Shown here in pieces: positions 47,614 to 58,041 of a stretch of DNA of 64,000 nucleotides (position 1 is the first letter of the stretch; the number at the start of each line of letters is the position of its first letter). The translations under genes and the position numbers were made by a program. The notes beneath the pieces are model-generated. The model saw only the letters and a program-made list of their open reading frames with translations. It searched no databases and had not been told where the DNA came from. The DNA is from Calycina herbarum. Its lineage: Eukaryota > Ascomycota > Leotiomycetes > Helotiales > Pezizellaceae. Location: NCBI GenBank assembly GCA_001414485.1, contig LLEY01000058.1, forward strand, positions 1-64,000, in the 5' to 3' direction.

Positions 47614-49464
47614 ATGGACCTCCATTCCTTAGTCCAACCCAATTCTTGGGCAGCCTTCCGCCTCCCCTCAGAAACCCTCAAAGTTGTCCAAATTACCCCA
47701 AATACGTGAGCAAAAGTCCGCCTCTTCCCCGCCTCTCAGATTCAATTTTGACAATTCCTCAGCGTAATATCCCTAGGAAAATACGGCTCATTCTCAAGTA
47801 ATGATCTCCTCGGACGACCCTACAATCTAACCTACGAACTCCTCGACGCAAAAGCCGGTCAAAAAGCCCTCGGGTTACGAATAGTGCCAGCCTCCGAACT
47901 ACACGCCGACACAATCGCCGAGGAAGAAGAAGCGGCGAACCCCAAAAGCGCAGATGACAAGGTGGTCATTGGGGGTGATGGCGTGGAGTATGAGTTGGTG
48001 GGTGAGGATGGGGAAGTCATTATGCGCTCGAATCGCGAGACGATTGATGATTCTGCACGGCAGACTCTTTCGATGGCTGAGATTGAAGTGCTGAAACGAG
48101 AGGGAACGGGTGCGGGACATGATTTGATTGCGAAACTTATGCTTTCTCATACGGCCATTGATGAGAAAACCTCGTTTTCGCTGGCGAAATACAAGTTATT
48201 GAAGACCAAAAAATATCTGCGGAGATTTACGATATTGCCACTCGATGTTTCGCTGTTGACGGATTGGTATATCAATGAACGCGATGCTGGGAAAATTCTC
48301 GAAATGAGATGCGAGATGTTGGCATTAACAGGAAGTTGGGCGAACGTTCATTTCTCTGAATCATTACCAGATATCTCGGGAGGAAAATGGCTAGTAGTCG
48401 ATGAAACAGGAGGATTACTGGTCGCCGCAATGGCCGAAAGAATGGGTATACTATATCCCTCGGAACCCTCACCAACCGAAGAAAAATCCCACCACAAAGA
48501 CGACCAAGCACTAGCAACCTCCAACATCCTAACAATGATTCACAACAACGCCCAACCCAACCTCAGTCTCCTAAAATACTTCCATTACGACCCCACACAC
48601 GCAAACCCACCCTACCCAAACCACCCTTTAAATACACACCTACAACCTGTATCATGGCTACAACTTATCTCCCCTGCTCAAGACACCACATACAGCACCC
48701 CCATCGAAACCCTCACCCCCGAAACCCTCAATACCCTCAAACCCGGGAAAAGAGGAACCTACTACCGCAAACTACGCCGCTGGAAACGCACCACCACAAT
48801 CGTAGACTCCTGCCTCTCAGGCGGCTACTCCGGCCTCGTAGTAGCCTCCTCAATGGATCCCACCTCCATCCTACGCCATACAATCCCCCTTTTACGAGGA
48901 GGAGCAAATATCTCCATCTACAGTCCCACAATCGAACCCCTCGTTGCCCTATGCGACAATTACTCTACCTCTCGAAGAACAGCGTTCATCACCTCGCCCC
49001 CGGAATCTTTTGCAAATTTAGTTACGGACGAGGAGAGGGATAATTGGAAGGGGGATGAGGATTTTCCGTTGAATCCTACGTTGTTGTTGAATGCTACGGT
49101 GCAGAGTGCTAGGGTGAGAGCTTGGCAGGTTCTACCTGGACGGACGCATCCGCTTATGACTGCTAAGGGGGGTGCGGAGGGGTATTTGTTTACGGGTGTT
49201 AGAGTTATACCGGCCAGAGGACGGGTAGAGGCGAGGGGGAAATTTGGGAAGAAGAGGAAGGTTGAGGAGGGGGAGAAGGGGAGGAGTGAGAAGAAAGTTC
49301 ATTTGGCTGGAGCTGAAAAGAGCCCGAGTCTGGAAGATGAAATTAAGGCTACGCTGAATGGGGAATCGCTGGAGGTTGGGAAAACGGTTGGAAGTGGGGA
49401 AATACCTTTGGCGGAGAAGAGGGTGGAGAATGGGGATGGGGATGTAGATATGGGTTTATCATGA
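47614..49464 (+). CDS. TRM6: tRNA (adenine-58-N1) methyltransferase non-catalytic subunit Trm6
   Basis: Trm6 (Gcd10) partners Trm61 to make m1A58 in tRNAs, including initiator tRNA, in the nucleus. The model has two exons, 47614-47705 and 47763-49464, giving 597 residues. Exon 1 starts at ATG 47614 and encodes NSWAAFRLPSETLKVVQITPN. The 57-bp intron (GTGAGC...TCAG) joins it in frame to VISLGKYGSFSSNDLLGRPY, the usual Trm6 N-terminus. The KYLRRFTILPLD block (about residue 180) and the C-terminal half (DSCLSGGYSGLVVAS, TAKGGAEGYLFTG) fit the family. The last ~100 residues are Lys/Glu-rich and family-variable. A shorter frame opening at GTG 47884 is not the true start. It is the first intact gene from the telomere. 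Neighbour ARPC3 is convergent, 190 bp away. Confidence 0.93.
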
Positions 49465-49654
49465 CAGTAATAGAGAACCTGGATCGAGGAACAGGTTTAT
49501 TCATAATCTCATTTTCACCGTGACTGGCTGATCAGCCATGATCAGGCATTCCAGGATTTTTCACCACAACCACCAGTCTGTTCAGCCAATATCAGCCCTC
49601 ATCCCCATCCTCCCACCAATAATCGACGTGCAATGAATGCGACACGAGACGAGA
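49465..49654. other. Intergenic region between convergent TRM6 and ARPC3
   Basis: 190 bp holding both 3' untranslated regions, including a TGATCAGCCATGATCAGGCA-type repeated TGATCAG word near 49531-49545. No gene seen. Confidence 0.7.
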
Positions 49655-50638
49655 TCAAGACAAGCTCTTCCCCATAAACTTCCTCTTCGTAAAGCTCAAC
49701 CACCATTTACTAGGCTTCTCACTCCCATCTTCGTATATCCTCGCCAACAAGCGGGAAGCTAGTTCTTGTCGGACTTGGGAAAGGTATTGGCGCAGGACTT
49801 CAGCTTCTTGACGGGAGGCGGGGGGTTGGAACATCTAATGGTTGAGAGCGTTAGCTTGATGCCGCGGAAGGCAGAGGAGAGGGTGAATTGGGGTTAGGAA
49901 GATGGGGCGGATGGGAGGATGGGAGGATGGGAGGATGGAAGGGAGGGAGGATGGAAGGGAGACTTACTTGGTTTAGAGGGAATCCTGGGTCGCCTGGGAT
50001 GGAGAAGTTGTTGTCTAGGGCGATATTTTGGACTTCTTTTTGGGCTTCTCTGTTTGGGGGTTACGGTTAGCTATAGCCTAATGATTTGAATCCTTTGATT
50101 TTCGAGAAAATTCTCCTTTGAAACCCCGCAGTCTTGTGCTTCTTCCACACAAGACTCTCCACGCCTTATTCCCAACACCAAAACCAACCCCGCTTTCCAC
50201 ACCCCCCAAACGAAGCAATAAAAAAGCACAAACGTACCTAGGAGAGTAACTCGGCCGAATCTTCCCCAGACACTCGCTAACCCACAAAATCCCATAAATC
50301 AACAATCTATCCGCGGGACCCTGGATCTCAAAGTTCCGAAAGAACGTATTAGCGCGAAACAAGCCGAGTACCTCATCTAACGCATCGTAGCTTTCGGAAT
50401 CAGGTTCAGGACTGAGGTGAGCTGGGAGAGAGGCATCGAGAGGGAGGGTGTAGGCTGGGCCTCGGACGCGGGTTCGTAGAGGGAGGAGCGGGAAGTTGCC
50501 GATTAGTTGGGGGGAGTCGGCTTCGTCGTTGAAGATTGAGTTGTAGGCCTGTGGGTGTTAGTTTTGGAAGATGGAGAGACGAGGGGGCGGAGAGGGAGAG
50601 GGAGAGGGAGAGGATTGGAGAGAAGGGCGTACGGGCAT
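49655..50638 (-). CDS. ARPC3: Actin-related protein 2/3 complex subunit 3 (p21-Arc)
   Basis: ARPC3 is a structural subunit of the Arp2/3 complex, which nucleates branched actin at cortical patches and endocytic sites. The four-exon model on the minus strand is 50638-50633, 50548-50238, 50049-49968 and 49834-49655, 192 residues in all, normal for the family. Exon 1 is only ATGCCC before a GTACGC donor. Exon 2 has AYNSIFNDEADSPQLIGNF, then LFRANTFFRNFEIQGPADR and LIYGILWVSECL. Exon 3 gives IPGDPGFPLNQ. Exon 4 ends KPSKWWLSFTKRKFMGKSLS, the hallmark C-terminus. All junctions keep phase. Intron 3 contains a GGATGGGA minisatellite (about 49905-49955) and intron 1 a GGGAGA repeat. Confidence 0.94.
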
Positions 50639-51306
50639 CTTGAGGTTGGTGTTGTGGTTTGGAGAGAGCTTGAGGGGTAGTAGCTCTTGGATGATGTCTG
50701 GTCTGGTGGAGGGGAGGGTTAGAGGGGTTGCCGCCTTGAGGATTAGATGAGAGGCTCCGAAGTTCGACCGAGGTTCAACCGAGGCTTCTCAAAATCAAAA
50801 CTCAATCAACATCGCTTGTCATTTGCTTCTCATCTACACACTCACCTTTGGCAAGTACAACCATCAATTGAGTACTGAGTACTGGGCCACTGGAAATGTT
50901 CTCAATTCATTTTAGACTCTCCATCCCCGTAAACATCCATGGCTTCCAAACCTCTCACAACTATCATAGCATTCTGCCTATAAACTCTAGACTCTTAGAA
51001 TCTCCATCTAGAATCTCGTGCGTACAAACCCTCAAATACAAGTAGACCCTTTTTATTATCACCATACTCCGAAATGTAGAGACCCCGTCTTACTATCCCC
51101 ATAGGCCGAAATGTAGAAACTCCTGTTTTGACCCCAGCCGCCCTTCATCATACAATAAACACCTACCCCCCAAATTGATCAATTCCCACCCCAAAGCAAA
51201 GACAAGCAACATTGACGAGCGAACATATGTAACCGCAAAACGGCTGACGGACCAAGTAGAACGAACATTGTAGGAGATTTCCGGGTCGAGAATTGCCGAA
51301 AACCCC
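50639..51306. other. Intergenic region upstream of ARPC3
   Basis: Holds the ARPC3 promoter side and the 3' flank of the next minus-strand gene. A GAAATGTAGA word occurs twice (51071 and 51109), suggesting a small local duplication. No gene seen. Confidence 0.6.
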
Positions 51307-51989
51307 CTAGCCTTCAACACAAACACAAACACAACTTCCAGAGGACCTAAATTGCAATTCCCCCAATGGCCTGGACCTGTCCTTGCAATTTCCCAAAGTT
51401 GCCATCGGCCTGTTGGATGAAGACTTCGCCAATCCGGACTCGACATCAGCAGCATCGGCGTGGTTCCTGGTACTTGGTACAGCATTAACGGACTTGGAAT
51501 CGAGGCAATCGTGGTCGGAGCAGGTCTCGGTATCGCCGTAAGAACCACCATCGTCTTCAAAATCCTCACTTCCATCCTTACTCCCATCCTTGGACTTATC
51601 CTTCTTCTTCGGCTTCTTGACCCCGGCTTGCTTGTCTTGCCTGGCGGCTTTGGCAATCTGCTTATGGCCCTTCTCCTTCTTCTTCCCCTCCTTCTTTTTC
51701 TCGTCCTCATCATCATCTCGTTCTTTATCCTTTCTCAACTCATTGAATCTAGATATGCAATTGTCAGTGTCCGATCTCTGCAAAAGAGAGAAAGAAGAAG
51801 TGTGTACCGCTCCTCTTTCTCACAAGCTGGACAATTCCATTTCTTCATATAAGACCAATCGTGTTTAGCGCAATAATTCTCGTGCGTCTCGCACCAGACT
51901 CCATTGTGTCTACAGTTTCCCGGATAGTGATCGACTTTGCCGTATGCACCTGGACAATGGTGTCGCGGTCCACGCCGACTGTGAGGCAT
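51307..51989 (-). CDS. Hypothetical Cys/His-rich protein with Lys-rich linker
   Basis: The two-exon model is 51989-51808 and 51748-51307, 207 residues, with a 59-bp intron (GTACAC...TCTAG) that keeps phase. Exon 1 encodes a compact basic Cys/His domain of ~60 residues. Metal-ligand candidates are C12, C26, C33, H36, C40, H43, C53 and C56, ending in a C-P-A-C pair, as in small zinc-binding folds. Exon 2 continues FNELRKDKE into a Lys/Glu/Asp-rich, probably disordered tract, then an acidic Ser-rich stretch and a C-terminal CVCVCV run from a GTGTTT microsatellite. I do not recognise the family; a nucleic-acid or protein-binding role is only a guess. Confidence 0.65.
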
Positions 51990-52560
51990 GATTGATGCGA
52001 TGAGGTTGAGGTCGATCTTATATGATGAAGGACAATTGATTTGGGCTTGGAGGTGCAGAGGTTGTGGAAGATCGGCGGGATGAACAAGCGGGAGACGCGT
52101 TTGGTGCAGGCCTGAAAGAGTTTGTTGATATGATGCAGACAGATGGAAAGCCTAAGCGAGTGCTAATTTCCAAGGGCGTGGGGAAATCCTGGGGAAGTGG
52201 ACAATTGTTTTGCTGCGTGAATTTAGAGTTGCTTGGGTTAGGTATGGCCAATTGGGAAGGTGGGTCGGCTGTCTAGTGGTGTACAGCAAGCACTCCTGGT
52301 AAATAAATGTCAAGGTGAATTTGATATTTCTCTGGACCAGTAAAATGCCATTTGCATTTCTTTATATCATAACCACACAACGAACTGATGAATAGGCTAA
52401 GGCAAACCTCCATCGCATCCAACTCTCAGGATGCAATTGAATTTGTCCTTCGAGCTAGGACCCGAGAAAATACCCCAAGCTTCGCGGCAGCCTGCAGAAT
52501 CTCGATCGCGCAGCGAACGTCTTTTCTTTCATTTTACCAATCACTCGTCATCTCACCATC
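51990..52560. other. Intergenic region, no gene supported
   Basis: Promoter side of the Cys/His-rich gene. Several short overlapping frames exist on both strands, none with recognisable domains or consistent splice signals. Confidence 0.5.
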
Positions 52561-52564
52561 TGAA

Positions 52565-53067
52565 CAGATTTGAGGTCCGGCTCTCGGGATGCCAAAGCTT
52601 TCTTCACCGACCGTTGGAGATATTAGATATACCAATTGGGTGGTACCAAGTGTTTCGTCATCATCTGTCTTTGAGCTTGAAACCACGAGCTGTAAAAGTT
52701 TCGAGTATCTCTTTCTTTCACTTTTCGCTCGCTCGCTCGTCGTTTTTGCATTTTGGCAAGCCGAGGGAAGAAATGAATCATACCAAGTGAGTGGTACAGC
52801 GTGTTTCATCGTTTTCTTATGAGCTTAAGCCATGTGGTCTTTGGGATTCTCGAGTATTTCTTTCTTTCTTTTACGTTTCGCTTCTCACATCTTCAACATC
52901 GGCCCCGATTTTTGGCTTCGGAATGCCAAAGTAGTCAGCAATGAAAGACGCGTTACCAACTGGATGGTACTACATGTTTCGTTTTTGATTTAAAGCCGTG
53001 CGAGCCTTGCTATTTTCGAGTATTTCATTGAAGAATGGTTTTATAGAATATTCCTCTTTTTTTGGTA
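52565..53067. repeat. Degenerate tandem repeat, ~150-175-bp units
   Basis: Three units share the ordered words ATGCCAAAG, then a GGTGGTACCAAGTGTTTCGT-like word (at about 52640, 52790 and 52963), then GAGCTTGAAACCAC, then TTCTCGAGTATTTCTTTCTTTC. Units differ by small indels. No open frame spans them. A fourth unit at 54283-54467 is interrupted by the second MITE. Confidence 0.75.
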
Positions 53068-53071
53068 GGTA

Positions 53072-53744
53072 CCGCATCCTGAACACACCAAACTCCAAAA
53101 ACGACTAAATCGCAAATCGAAAATCGCAAATCGCAAAGTATCACTTTTCAAGGTAGGAAATAAAGTAATAATCTTATATTATTTCTCTCTTACTCTCGCT
53201 TTTGTACCTATCGTAGGCTGTCTTACTGCCGCATCTTCACTGCCCTACTCTTACTGAGTACTATCGCACGCCTCGTCTTTGCCCCCGTTTTTATTACTCT
53301 TATGCCCTCTCGTATAGTATAGAAGAAGAAGAAGAAGAAGAAGAATAAAAGCAGCTTATACTATTATAGAAAAGGAGGTTGGAGGGGGGAAAGGGGCCAG
53401 CGGGCAGGGGGCTAGCAAATAATTAATGGTCACGTCATAATGTTACCCTCCTACCTCTTTAGGGAAGGGCTAGAATAAGCGAGAAGTAAACATATTTCCC
53501 TGCCTTTAGCCCGCCCTCCCTCCTCTTCCTTCTTCTAATTTGCTTAAAGAGAAGTAAGGAGGAGAAGGGAGAAGGAGTAGAGTACAAGGATAAGAGAGAA
53601 GATAAGGTAGTAGAGAGAGGTAGTAAGTTTAGGTCGATTTAGCTAGCAGCTTTAATATATTTTTACCTCTTTTTACGTTTTACGATTTGCGATTTTCGAT
53701 TTGCGATTTAGTCGTTTTTGGAGTTTGGTGCATTCAGGATGCCG
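53072..53744. mobile_element. MITE-like element 1 (673 bp), TA-flanked
   Basis: Terminal inverted repeats of ~60 bp: the left end reads CGCATCCTGAACACACCAAA and continues CTCCAAAAACGACTAAATCG plus tandem AAATCGCAAATCG words; the right end (about 53684-53744) is its inverted copy. Flanked by TA (53070-53071 and 53745-53746). No transposase frame. It shares TIRs and an internal TAAACATATT-CCCT tract with element 2. Confidence 0.88.
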
Positions 53745-53746
53745 TA

Positions 53747-54467
53747 GTAGGACAGGTTTCTACCTATCCGGGTGTAAAAATAACAACACGCATTGTTGAG
53801 GATATTTCTTTGTTTTATATGTTTGAAGAGATACATACGTGTCATCGACTTATCGAGTCACTCAACTTTGGTAGCTTAGTGACCTTTGCGACATAAACAA
53901 TTACAAAGCGGCCTTGCGATTGAGAGAATAGTTGTTTTTCTAATGCATGTTTTAATCCCACTACTTTATTTTTGAAGCCAGCAAGAATGAAATGCTTCGA
54001 TTCAGAAGAGGATTGGTCTCAAGATCTCCTCCACTTGTGTTTTCATTGATTAGATTGCCTCACTTTCATGATGCGACTTTCGTTGATATATTTTCTATAG
54101 ACTCAGCACCCTCAATTCTGATTTTACGAGTTTGAAACAATCTCTACACCTTCGAAGTAGTAACTTCCCTCTCTTCTAGTTTCCGTTTATAAACAATATG
54201 ACTTTGATATAGTCAGCAAACAACTCATCCCACTACCTACCATCTCCCAACCCCCACCAAAACACCCAAAAGAAGAAACGAATTCCGTCTCTGAACTTAA
54301 GCTATGGGAGTGTCAGGATTCTCGAGTATTCTTTTCTTTCACATTTCACTCACCCTCATCTGCCCCGAATTTGAGTCTCCGAATGCTAAAGTAGTTAAGT
54401 AAAGAAAGAGGTGATCCCAATGAGGTAGTACCAAATGATTCATATTTCGCTTCCGAGCTTGACCTGT
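53747..54467. other. Spacer between the MITEs, with a fourth degenerate repeat unit
   Basis: A 69-codon plus-strand frame overlapping the MITE end has no family resemblance. From 54283 the ~170-bp repeat unit seen at 52565-53067 returns (TTCTCGAGTATTCTTTTCTTTC, GAATGCTAAAGTAGT, GAGGTAGTACCAAATG). No gene seen. Confidence 0.6.
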
Positions 54468-54469
54468 TA

Positions 54470-55146
54470 GGGCGTCCCAGATACACCAAAAAGTCGGAAT
54501 CAACTAAATCACAAATCGCAAATCGCAAAAGTCAAGTATTTAGTAGAACTCAATAATTGCTATTTAAGCCCCTAAGCTTATTCTGTCCCTTTATAAAAGA
54601 GGTAGGAGAGTATTACAATACTTCTTACTCTCTCTTACTGCTCTTTCTATTCTTCTATACATTGTGTATAGGTAAGTGTGTAGAGGAGAGGGGGAGAGAG
54701 GGCGAGGCTAAGTAAGTAAACATTTCAGTAGAAAGTTTTTCCTAGCGTAGGTAAGGGGAGTTAAGAAAGCAAACATATTCCTCCCTTTCCCTCTTCCCCC
54801 CCCCCTCTCTCTCTCTCTATATTATTTATCTAGAAACAATAATAAGAATGCGATACGATAGTAAGGTAATAGTAAGGAGGCGACAGCGACAGCGACAGCG
54901 ACAGCGAGGAGGTGAGGGGTGATGTCACTACTATATACGTGATACCTATTCTCCTCCCTATTCTCTAATTAGCTAGTAGCTATAGATAAGACTATTAGGT
55001 CTTAAGATAGATAGAGGGGGGAAGAGGGAGAGGGAGAGAGGACTTAAATTTAAAACTATTCTATTTTATACTTATAAAAAGTAACACTTTGCGATTTTCT
55101 ATTTGCGATTTAGTCAATCCGACTTTTTGGTGCGATTGGGATGCCG
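54470..55146. mobile_element. MITE-like element 2 (677 bp), TA-flanked
   Basis: Left end GGGCGTCCCAGATACACCAA, continuing with AAGTCGGAATCAACTAAATC and AAATCGCAAATCGCAAA. The right end (about 55090-55146) is its inverted copy, ending GGGATGCCG. TA flanks at 54468-54469 and 55147-55148. Size and TIRs match element 1, with the same internal AAACATATTCCTCCC tract. It contains a (CGACAG)n run at about 54879-54907. No transposase frame. Confidence 0.87.
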
Positions 55147-55348
55147 TACCTGTGCGATATTTGTGGGTTTTCGGGAGTTTTTCTTTTTCTTTTTTTTTTT
55201 GAATTCAAAACTCAATTTTACGAGATGGAATGTTAGATGGTACGGCTGCACTTAGCGGTATTACTAGGAAATAGAAGGCAACATGTGAGTATCCACTTTG
55301 AGGCAACACTGAACATCAGCGCCATATTCTATGGTTAATTTTCGTCAG

Positions 55349-55740
55349 TCGCAAAAGTCATATCCATCGCAGCAAAATCATTATCCAATCGTCCTGCACG
55401 GACTGTTTCCTCATCACCAAGGAAAAGAAACGCCTTCTGTAAGGAATGCAAAAAGAATTACAGAAAGGTCTGTAATTACAACAAGCATCGAAGAGAGGTT
55501 CATGATTTGATCAAATATCCATGCACAGTTGAGGGGTGCGGGAAAGTGCTTAGTAGAGATCACTATACGAAGAAACACGATGGGATGTACACTATTTTTG
55601 CTTTATCTTCCTTGTTTTTTGATGACTCGAGATTACCGCCTTTCGTTTGTCGGGTTATGTTTGAGAGTCAATATCTTGATAATTTAGTAAAGCGAAGCTT
55701 ACAGTATGAAGGGGTTCAGAACATGAAAGTTTTCCTATAA
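55349..55740 (+). pseudogene. C2H2 zinc-finger protein fragment
   Basis: After a possible splice acceptor (TTTTCGTCAG, ending 55348), one frame encodes a canonical finger FCKECKKNYRKVCNYNKH-RREVH (C-x2-C-x12-H-x4-H). A second, imperfect finger follows (CTVEGC...HYTKKH), then an unrelated hydrophobic tail to a TAA ending at 55740. No in-frame ATG precedes it; the closest upstream candidate exon (ATG near 55237, donor GTGAGT at 55275) joins out of phase. It may be a truncated remnant or a gene with an unusual 5' exon. Confidence 0.45.
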
Positions 55741-56412
55741 CTTTCCCTTTCACAAACCGTACTGATTACCTATTTTGAGCATGTCGCAAGTTCCGATGAA
55801 AGATTCATAATAAAACGAGGTTTTATTGAATACAGATTTACACTTTAGTAAATGAAGACTCGCAGTAGTTGAAGAGCCTAAAGTTTGATAGAATTTATGG
55901 AGTCTAGGTCATCATCGTAGTTCCTTTGTTCTACTACCTTTAGTCACTTCCGTCGTTCAGATCGATCACCAACAAGAAAGAGTAGAGAGGTGCCCAACTC
56001 ACCAAGATTGTTCACACGTGATAATGCCCAATTTTCGGCAGCGGGGTATCTTCGCCCCCTTTTACAAGTTCGATGCAGATATCATATGCATCTCAGATGT
56101 TCAGACCAATAAGATTAAAGTACCAACACCTCAAGGGTCTTCCCAATGTAACGATGAGGCGCGGAAAGACTGAATTCGTAAAAGATGCGAATGAGGATTT
56201 GGTGTTCGGCGAATAAGATGGTGTTGAAGAGAGAAATGTGGATTATGACAGCGGTTGATCCAGATAGATGCAATGCAGAAGTGATACGTCACAAAGCAGA
56301 GCGGAATCACCGTGGAATCACGCACACTCTGTACTTTTACGATATTCATCAGATTGCATTTGTTCTTCGCTTGATATTTACACTTTGTTCAATCTTGTTT
56401 TTGAGAAAAAGA
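55741..56412. other. Intergenic region, no gene supported
   Basis: A 120-codon plus-strand frame from 56185 overlaps the methyltransferase start but has no recognisable domain before MASPIQEV. Otherwise nothing is seen. Confidence 0.5.
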
Positions 56413-58041
56413 ATGGCTTCCCCAATACAAGAAGTCCTAGGGATTGATCCTGAAGCTGGAAGCGAGGAAGAACTCTCGTCTTTACGGTCCAAGTTGGACC
56501 CTCAACCACCAAGTGACAAGCTTGAGGTCCGTTATCCCAAACTCTAGAAACCATTTAGACATTTCTGTACTATTGAGGACCTCGAAGAATCCGTTCTGAC
56601 GCTTGGGCCTTGCTAGATTGATAATGAGCAGAGAGAAGAGATTGATGAATTCGAGGTTGCCTTGTGCGTTCTATTTTACACAAATCATTCCCATTCTACT
56701 ACTTTATCAAAAAGATCTCGCCATCGAAACTTCATGCATTGCTGGATGATAAGTCAAAAACTAAGAGTGTGCTTCATTAGATCAGATACCGCTTCCGTAT
56801 CCTCAAGTCTCTACGAGAGTATTGAAGAAAATGGCAGAACGTACCACAAGTACAAAGAAGGAAGTAAACATTCATCCCTCCTTCTTTTCGGTATTCAATT
56901 AAAATGCTGACAAACCACAGAATACTTCCTACCAAATGACGAGGTACGATATCCTTATGTCTCTTTTGCAAGTTGTACTTGCACGAACTGGAACTCATCA
57001 CCCCCTTCAAGCTCGAACAAAACAGATTAGGTAAGCTCCTACCACCACCAGCCTTTAGCATAAATGGTCTTCAAATGAACCTAAGATATGTAATCTAACA
57101 GATCTCCAACACGAACTCTGTAAAATGTCTCTGCGCGGACGTCTTCATCTCGCTCCCTTGCGAGAGGAAACCCTAAAACATGCATTGGATTTTGGAACAG
57201 GAACAGGTATTTGGGCTATGGAATTTGGTAAGAAAGAACGGATACCCTCTTTGGAACATGCAATAATCAATTACAACAGCCGAGAAGCACCCGGATTGCA
57301 AGGTGATAGGAAATGATTTATCACCCATACAACCAGAATTGCAAGTCCCTGCCGGTGAAAATGGACATTAAAGTTAGGCTTACTTGTCTATAGCGTCCCG
57401 CAGAATCTGAATTTCGAGGTCGATGATATTGAAGATGAATGGGTGTACTCTCATAAATTTACTTATATCCATGGTCGTTTAAGTGAGTCCTTTCCTTCCC
57501 CCCAAAAACAAGCAAGATGCATCAACCCATCAACGATTTGGATGAGTTATCAATTAACCCTACCACCTCAGTGGCATTCGCCCTAAAATCTACCCAGACC
57601 TTATTTCAAAAAGCCTTCGCCTCCCTCATCCCTGGTGGCTACCTCGAAATGCAAGATCCCGCCCCACCAATCCGAGCCTTCGACAGCACCCTCGATAATT
57701 CCGCCCTCCTCCGCGCCGCCTCCCTTCTCCTAACTGCAACCAAAAAAGCAGGAATAGATATCACTGCTCCGCAACGCTACAAAACCATGATGGAATCAGC
57801 AGGGTTTGTGGACGTGAAAGAAGTAGTTGTCGATTGGCCAATTGGAACATGGGCAAAAGGGGAATACCATAAGAAGATTGGAGCGTGGTTTAGAAGGGAT
57901 ATGAAGGTTGGTGTTGAGGGAATACTGATGGGTTTGTGTACTAGAGTGCTGGGTATGAGGAGGGAGGAGGTACTGGATTTGGTGGGCGAGTTGAAGAAGG
58001 AGATGGGGGATCCGGGGATGCATGCTTTTCAGCCTTTGTGA
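56413..58041 (+). CDS. SAM-dependent methyltransferase, LaeA/TAM-domain type (model partly unresolved)
   Basis: Fungal class I methyltransferase of the LaeA/TAM-domain group, often tied to secondary metabolism. A likely start is MASPIQEVLGIDPEAGSEEE (56413). Well-supported pieces are ...SSSLYESIEENGRTYHKYKE to 56863; 56921-56943 (YFLPNDE); 56973-57030; 57102-57227, with the SAM-binding HALDFGTGTGIWAMEF; 57280-57344 (EKHPDCKVIGNDLSPIQPE); 57404-57482 (NLNFEVDDIEDEWVYSHKFT, then IHGRL); and 57572-58041 (FQKAFASLIPGGYLEMQDP to MGDPGMHAFQPL). Exon phases fit, including TTA-A|TG giving Met at the last junction. Two points are open: the link between the start and 56770, and the 57344/57404 junction, which needs a weak GTCCCT donor. 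It may be a gene with a non-consensus intron or an early pseudogene. The next gene is convergent. Confidence 0.7.

Noticed and set aside
48654..49043. 129-codon frame within TRM6
   Set aside because: Overlaps the conserved TRM6 frame; Pro/Thr/His-rich shadow.
51093..51716. 207-codon minus-strand frame starting in an Arg-rich run
   Set aside because: Shifted frame of the Lys-rich exon of the Cys/His protein. The other frame splices cleanly to the Cys/His domain.
51460..51868. Leu/Phe-rich plus-strand frames that look membrane-like
   Set aside because: Antisense to the Lys/Glu-rich exon, which produces hydrophobic shadows.
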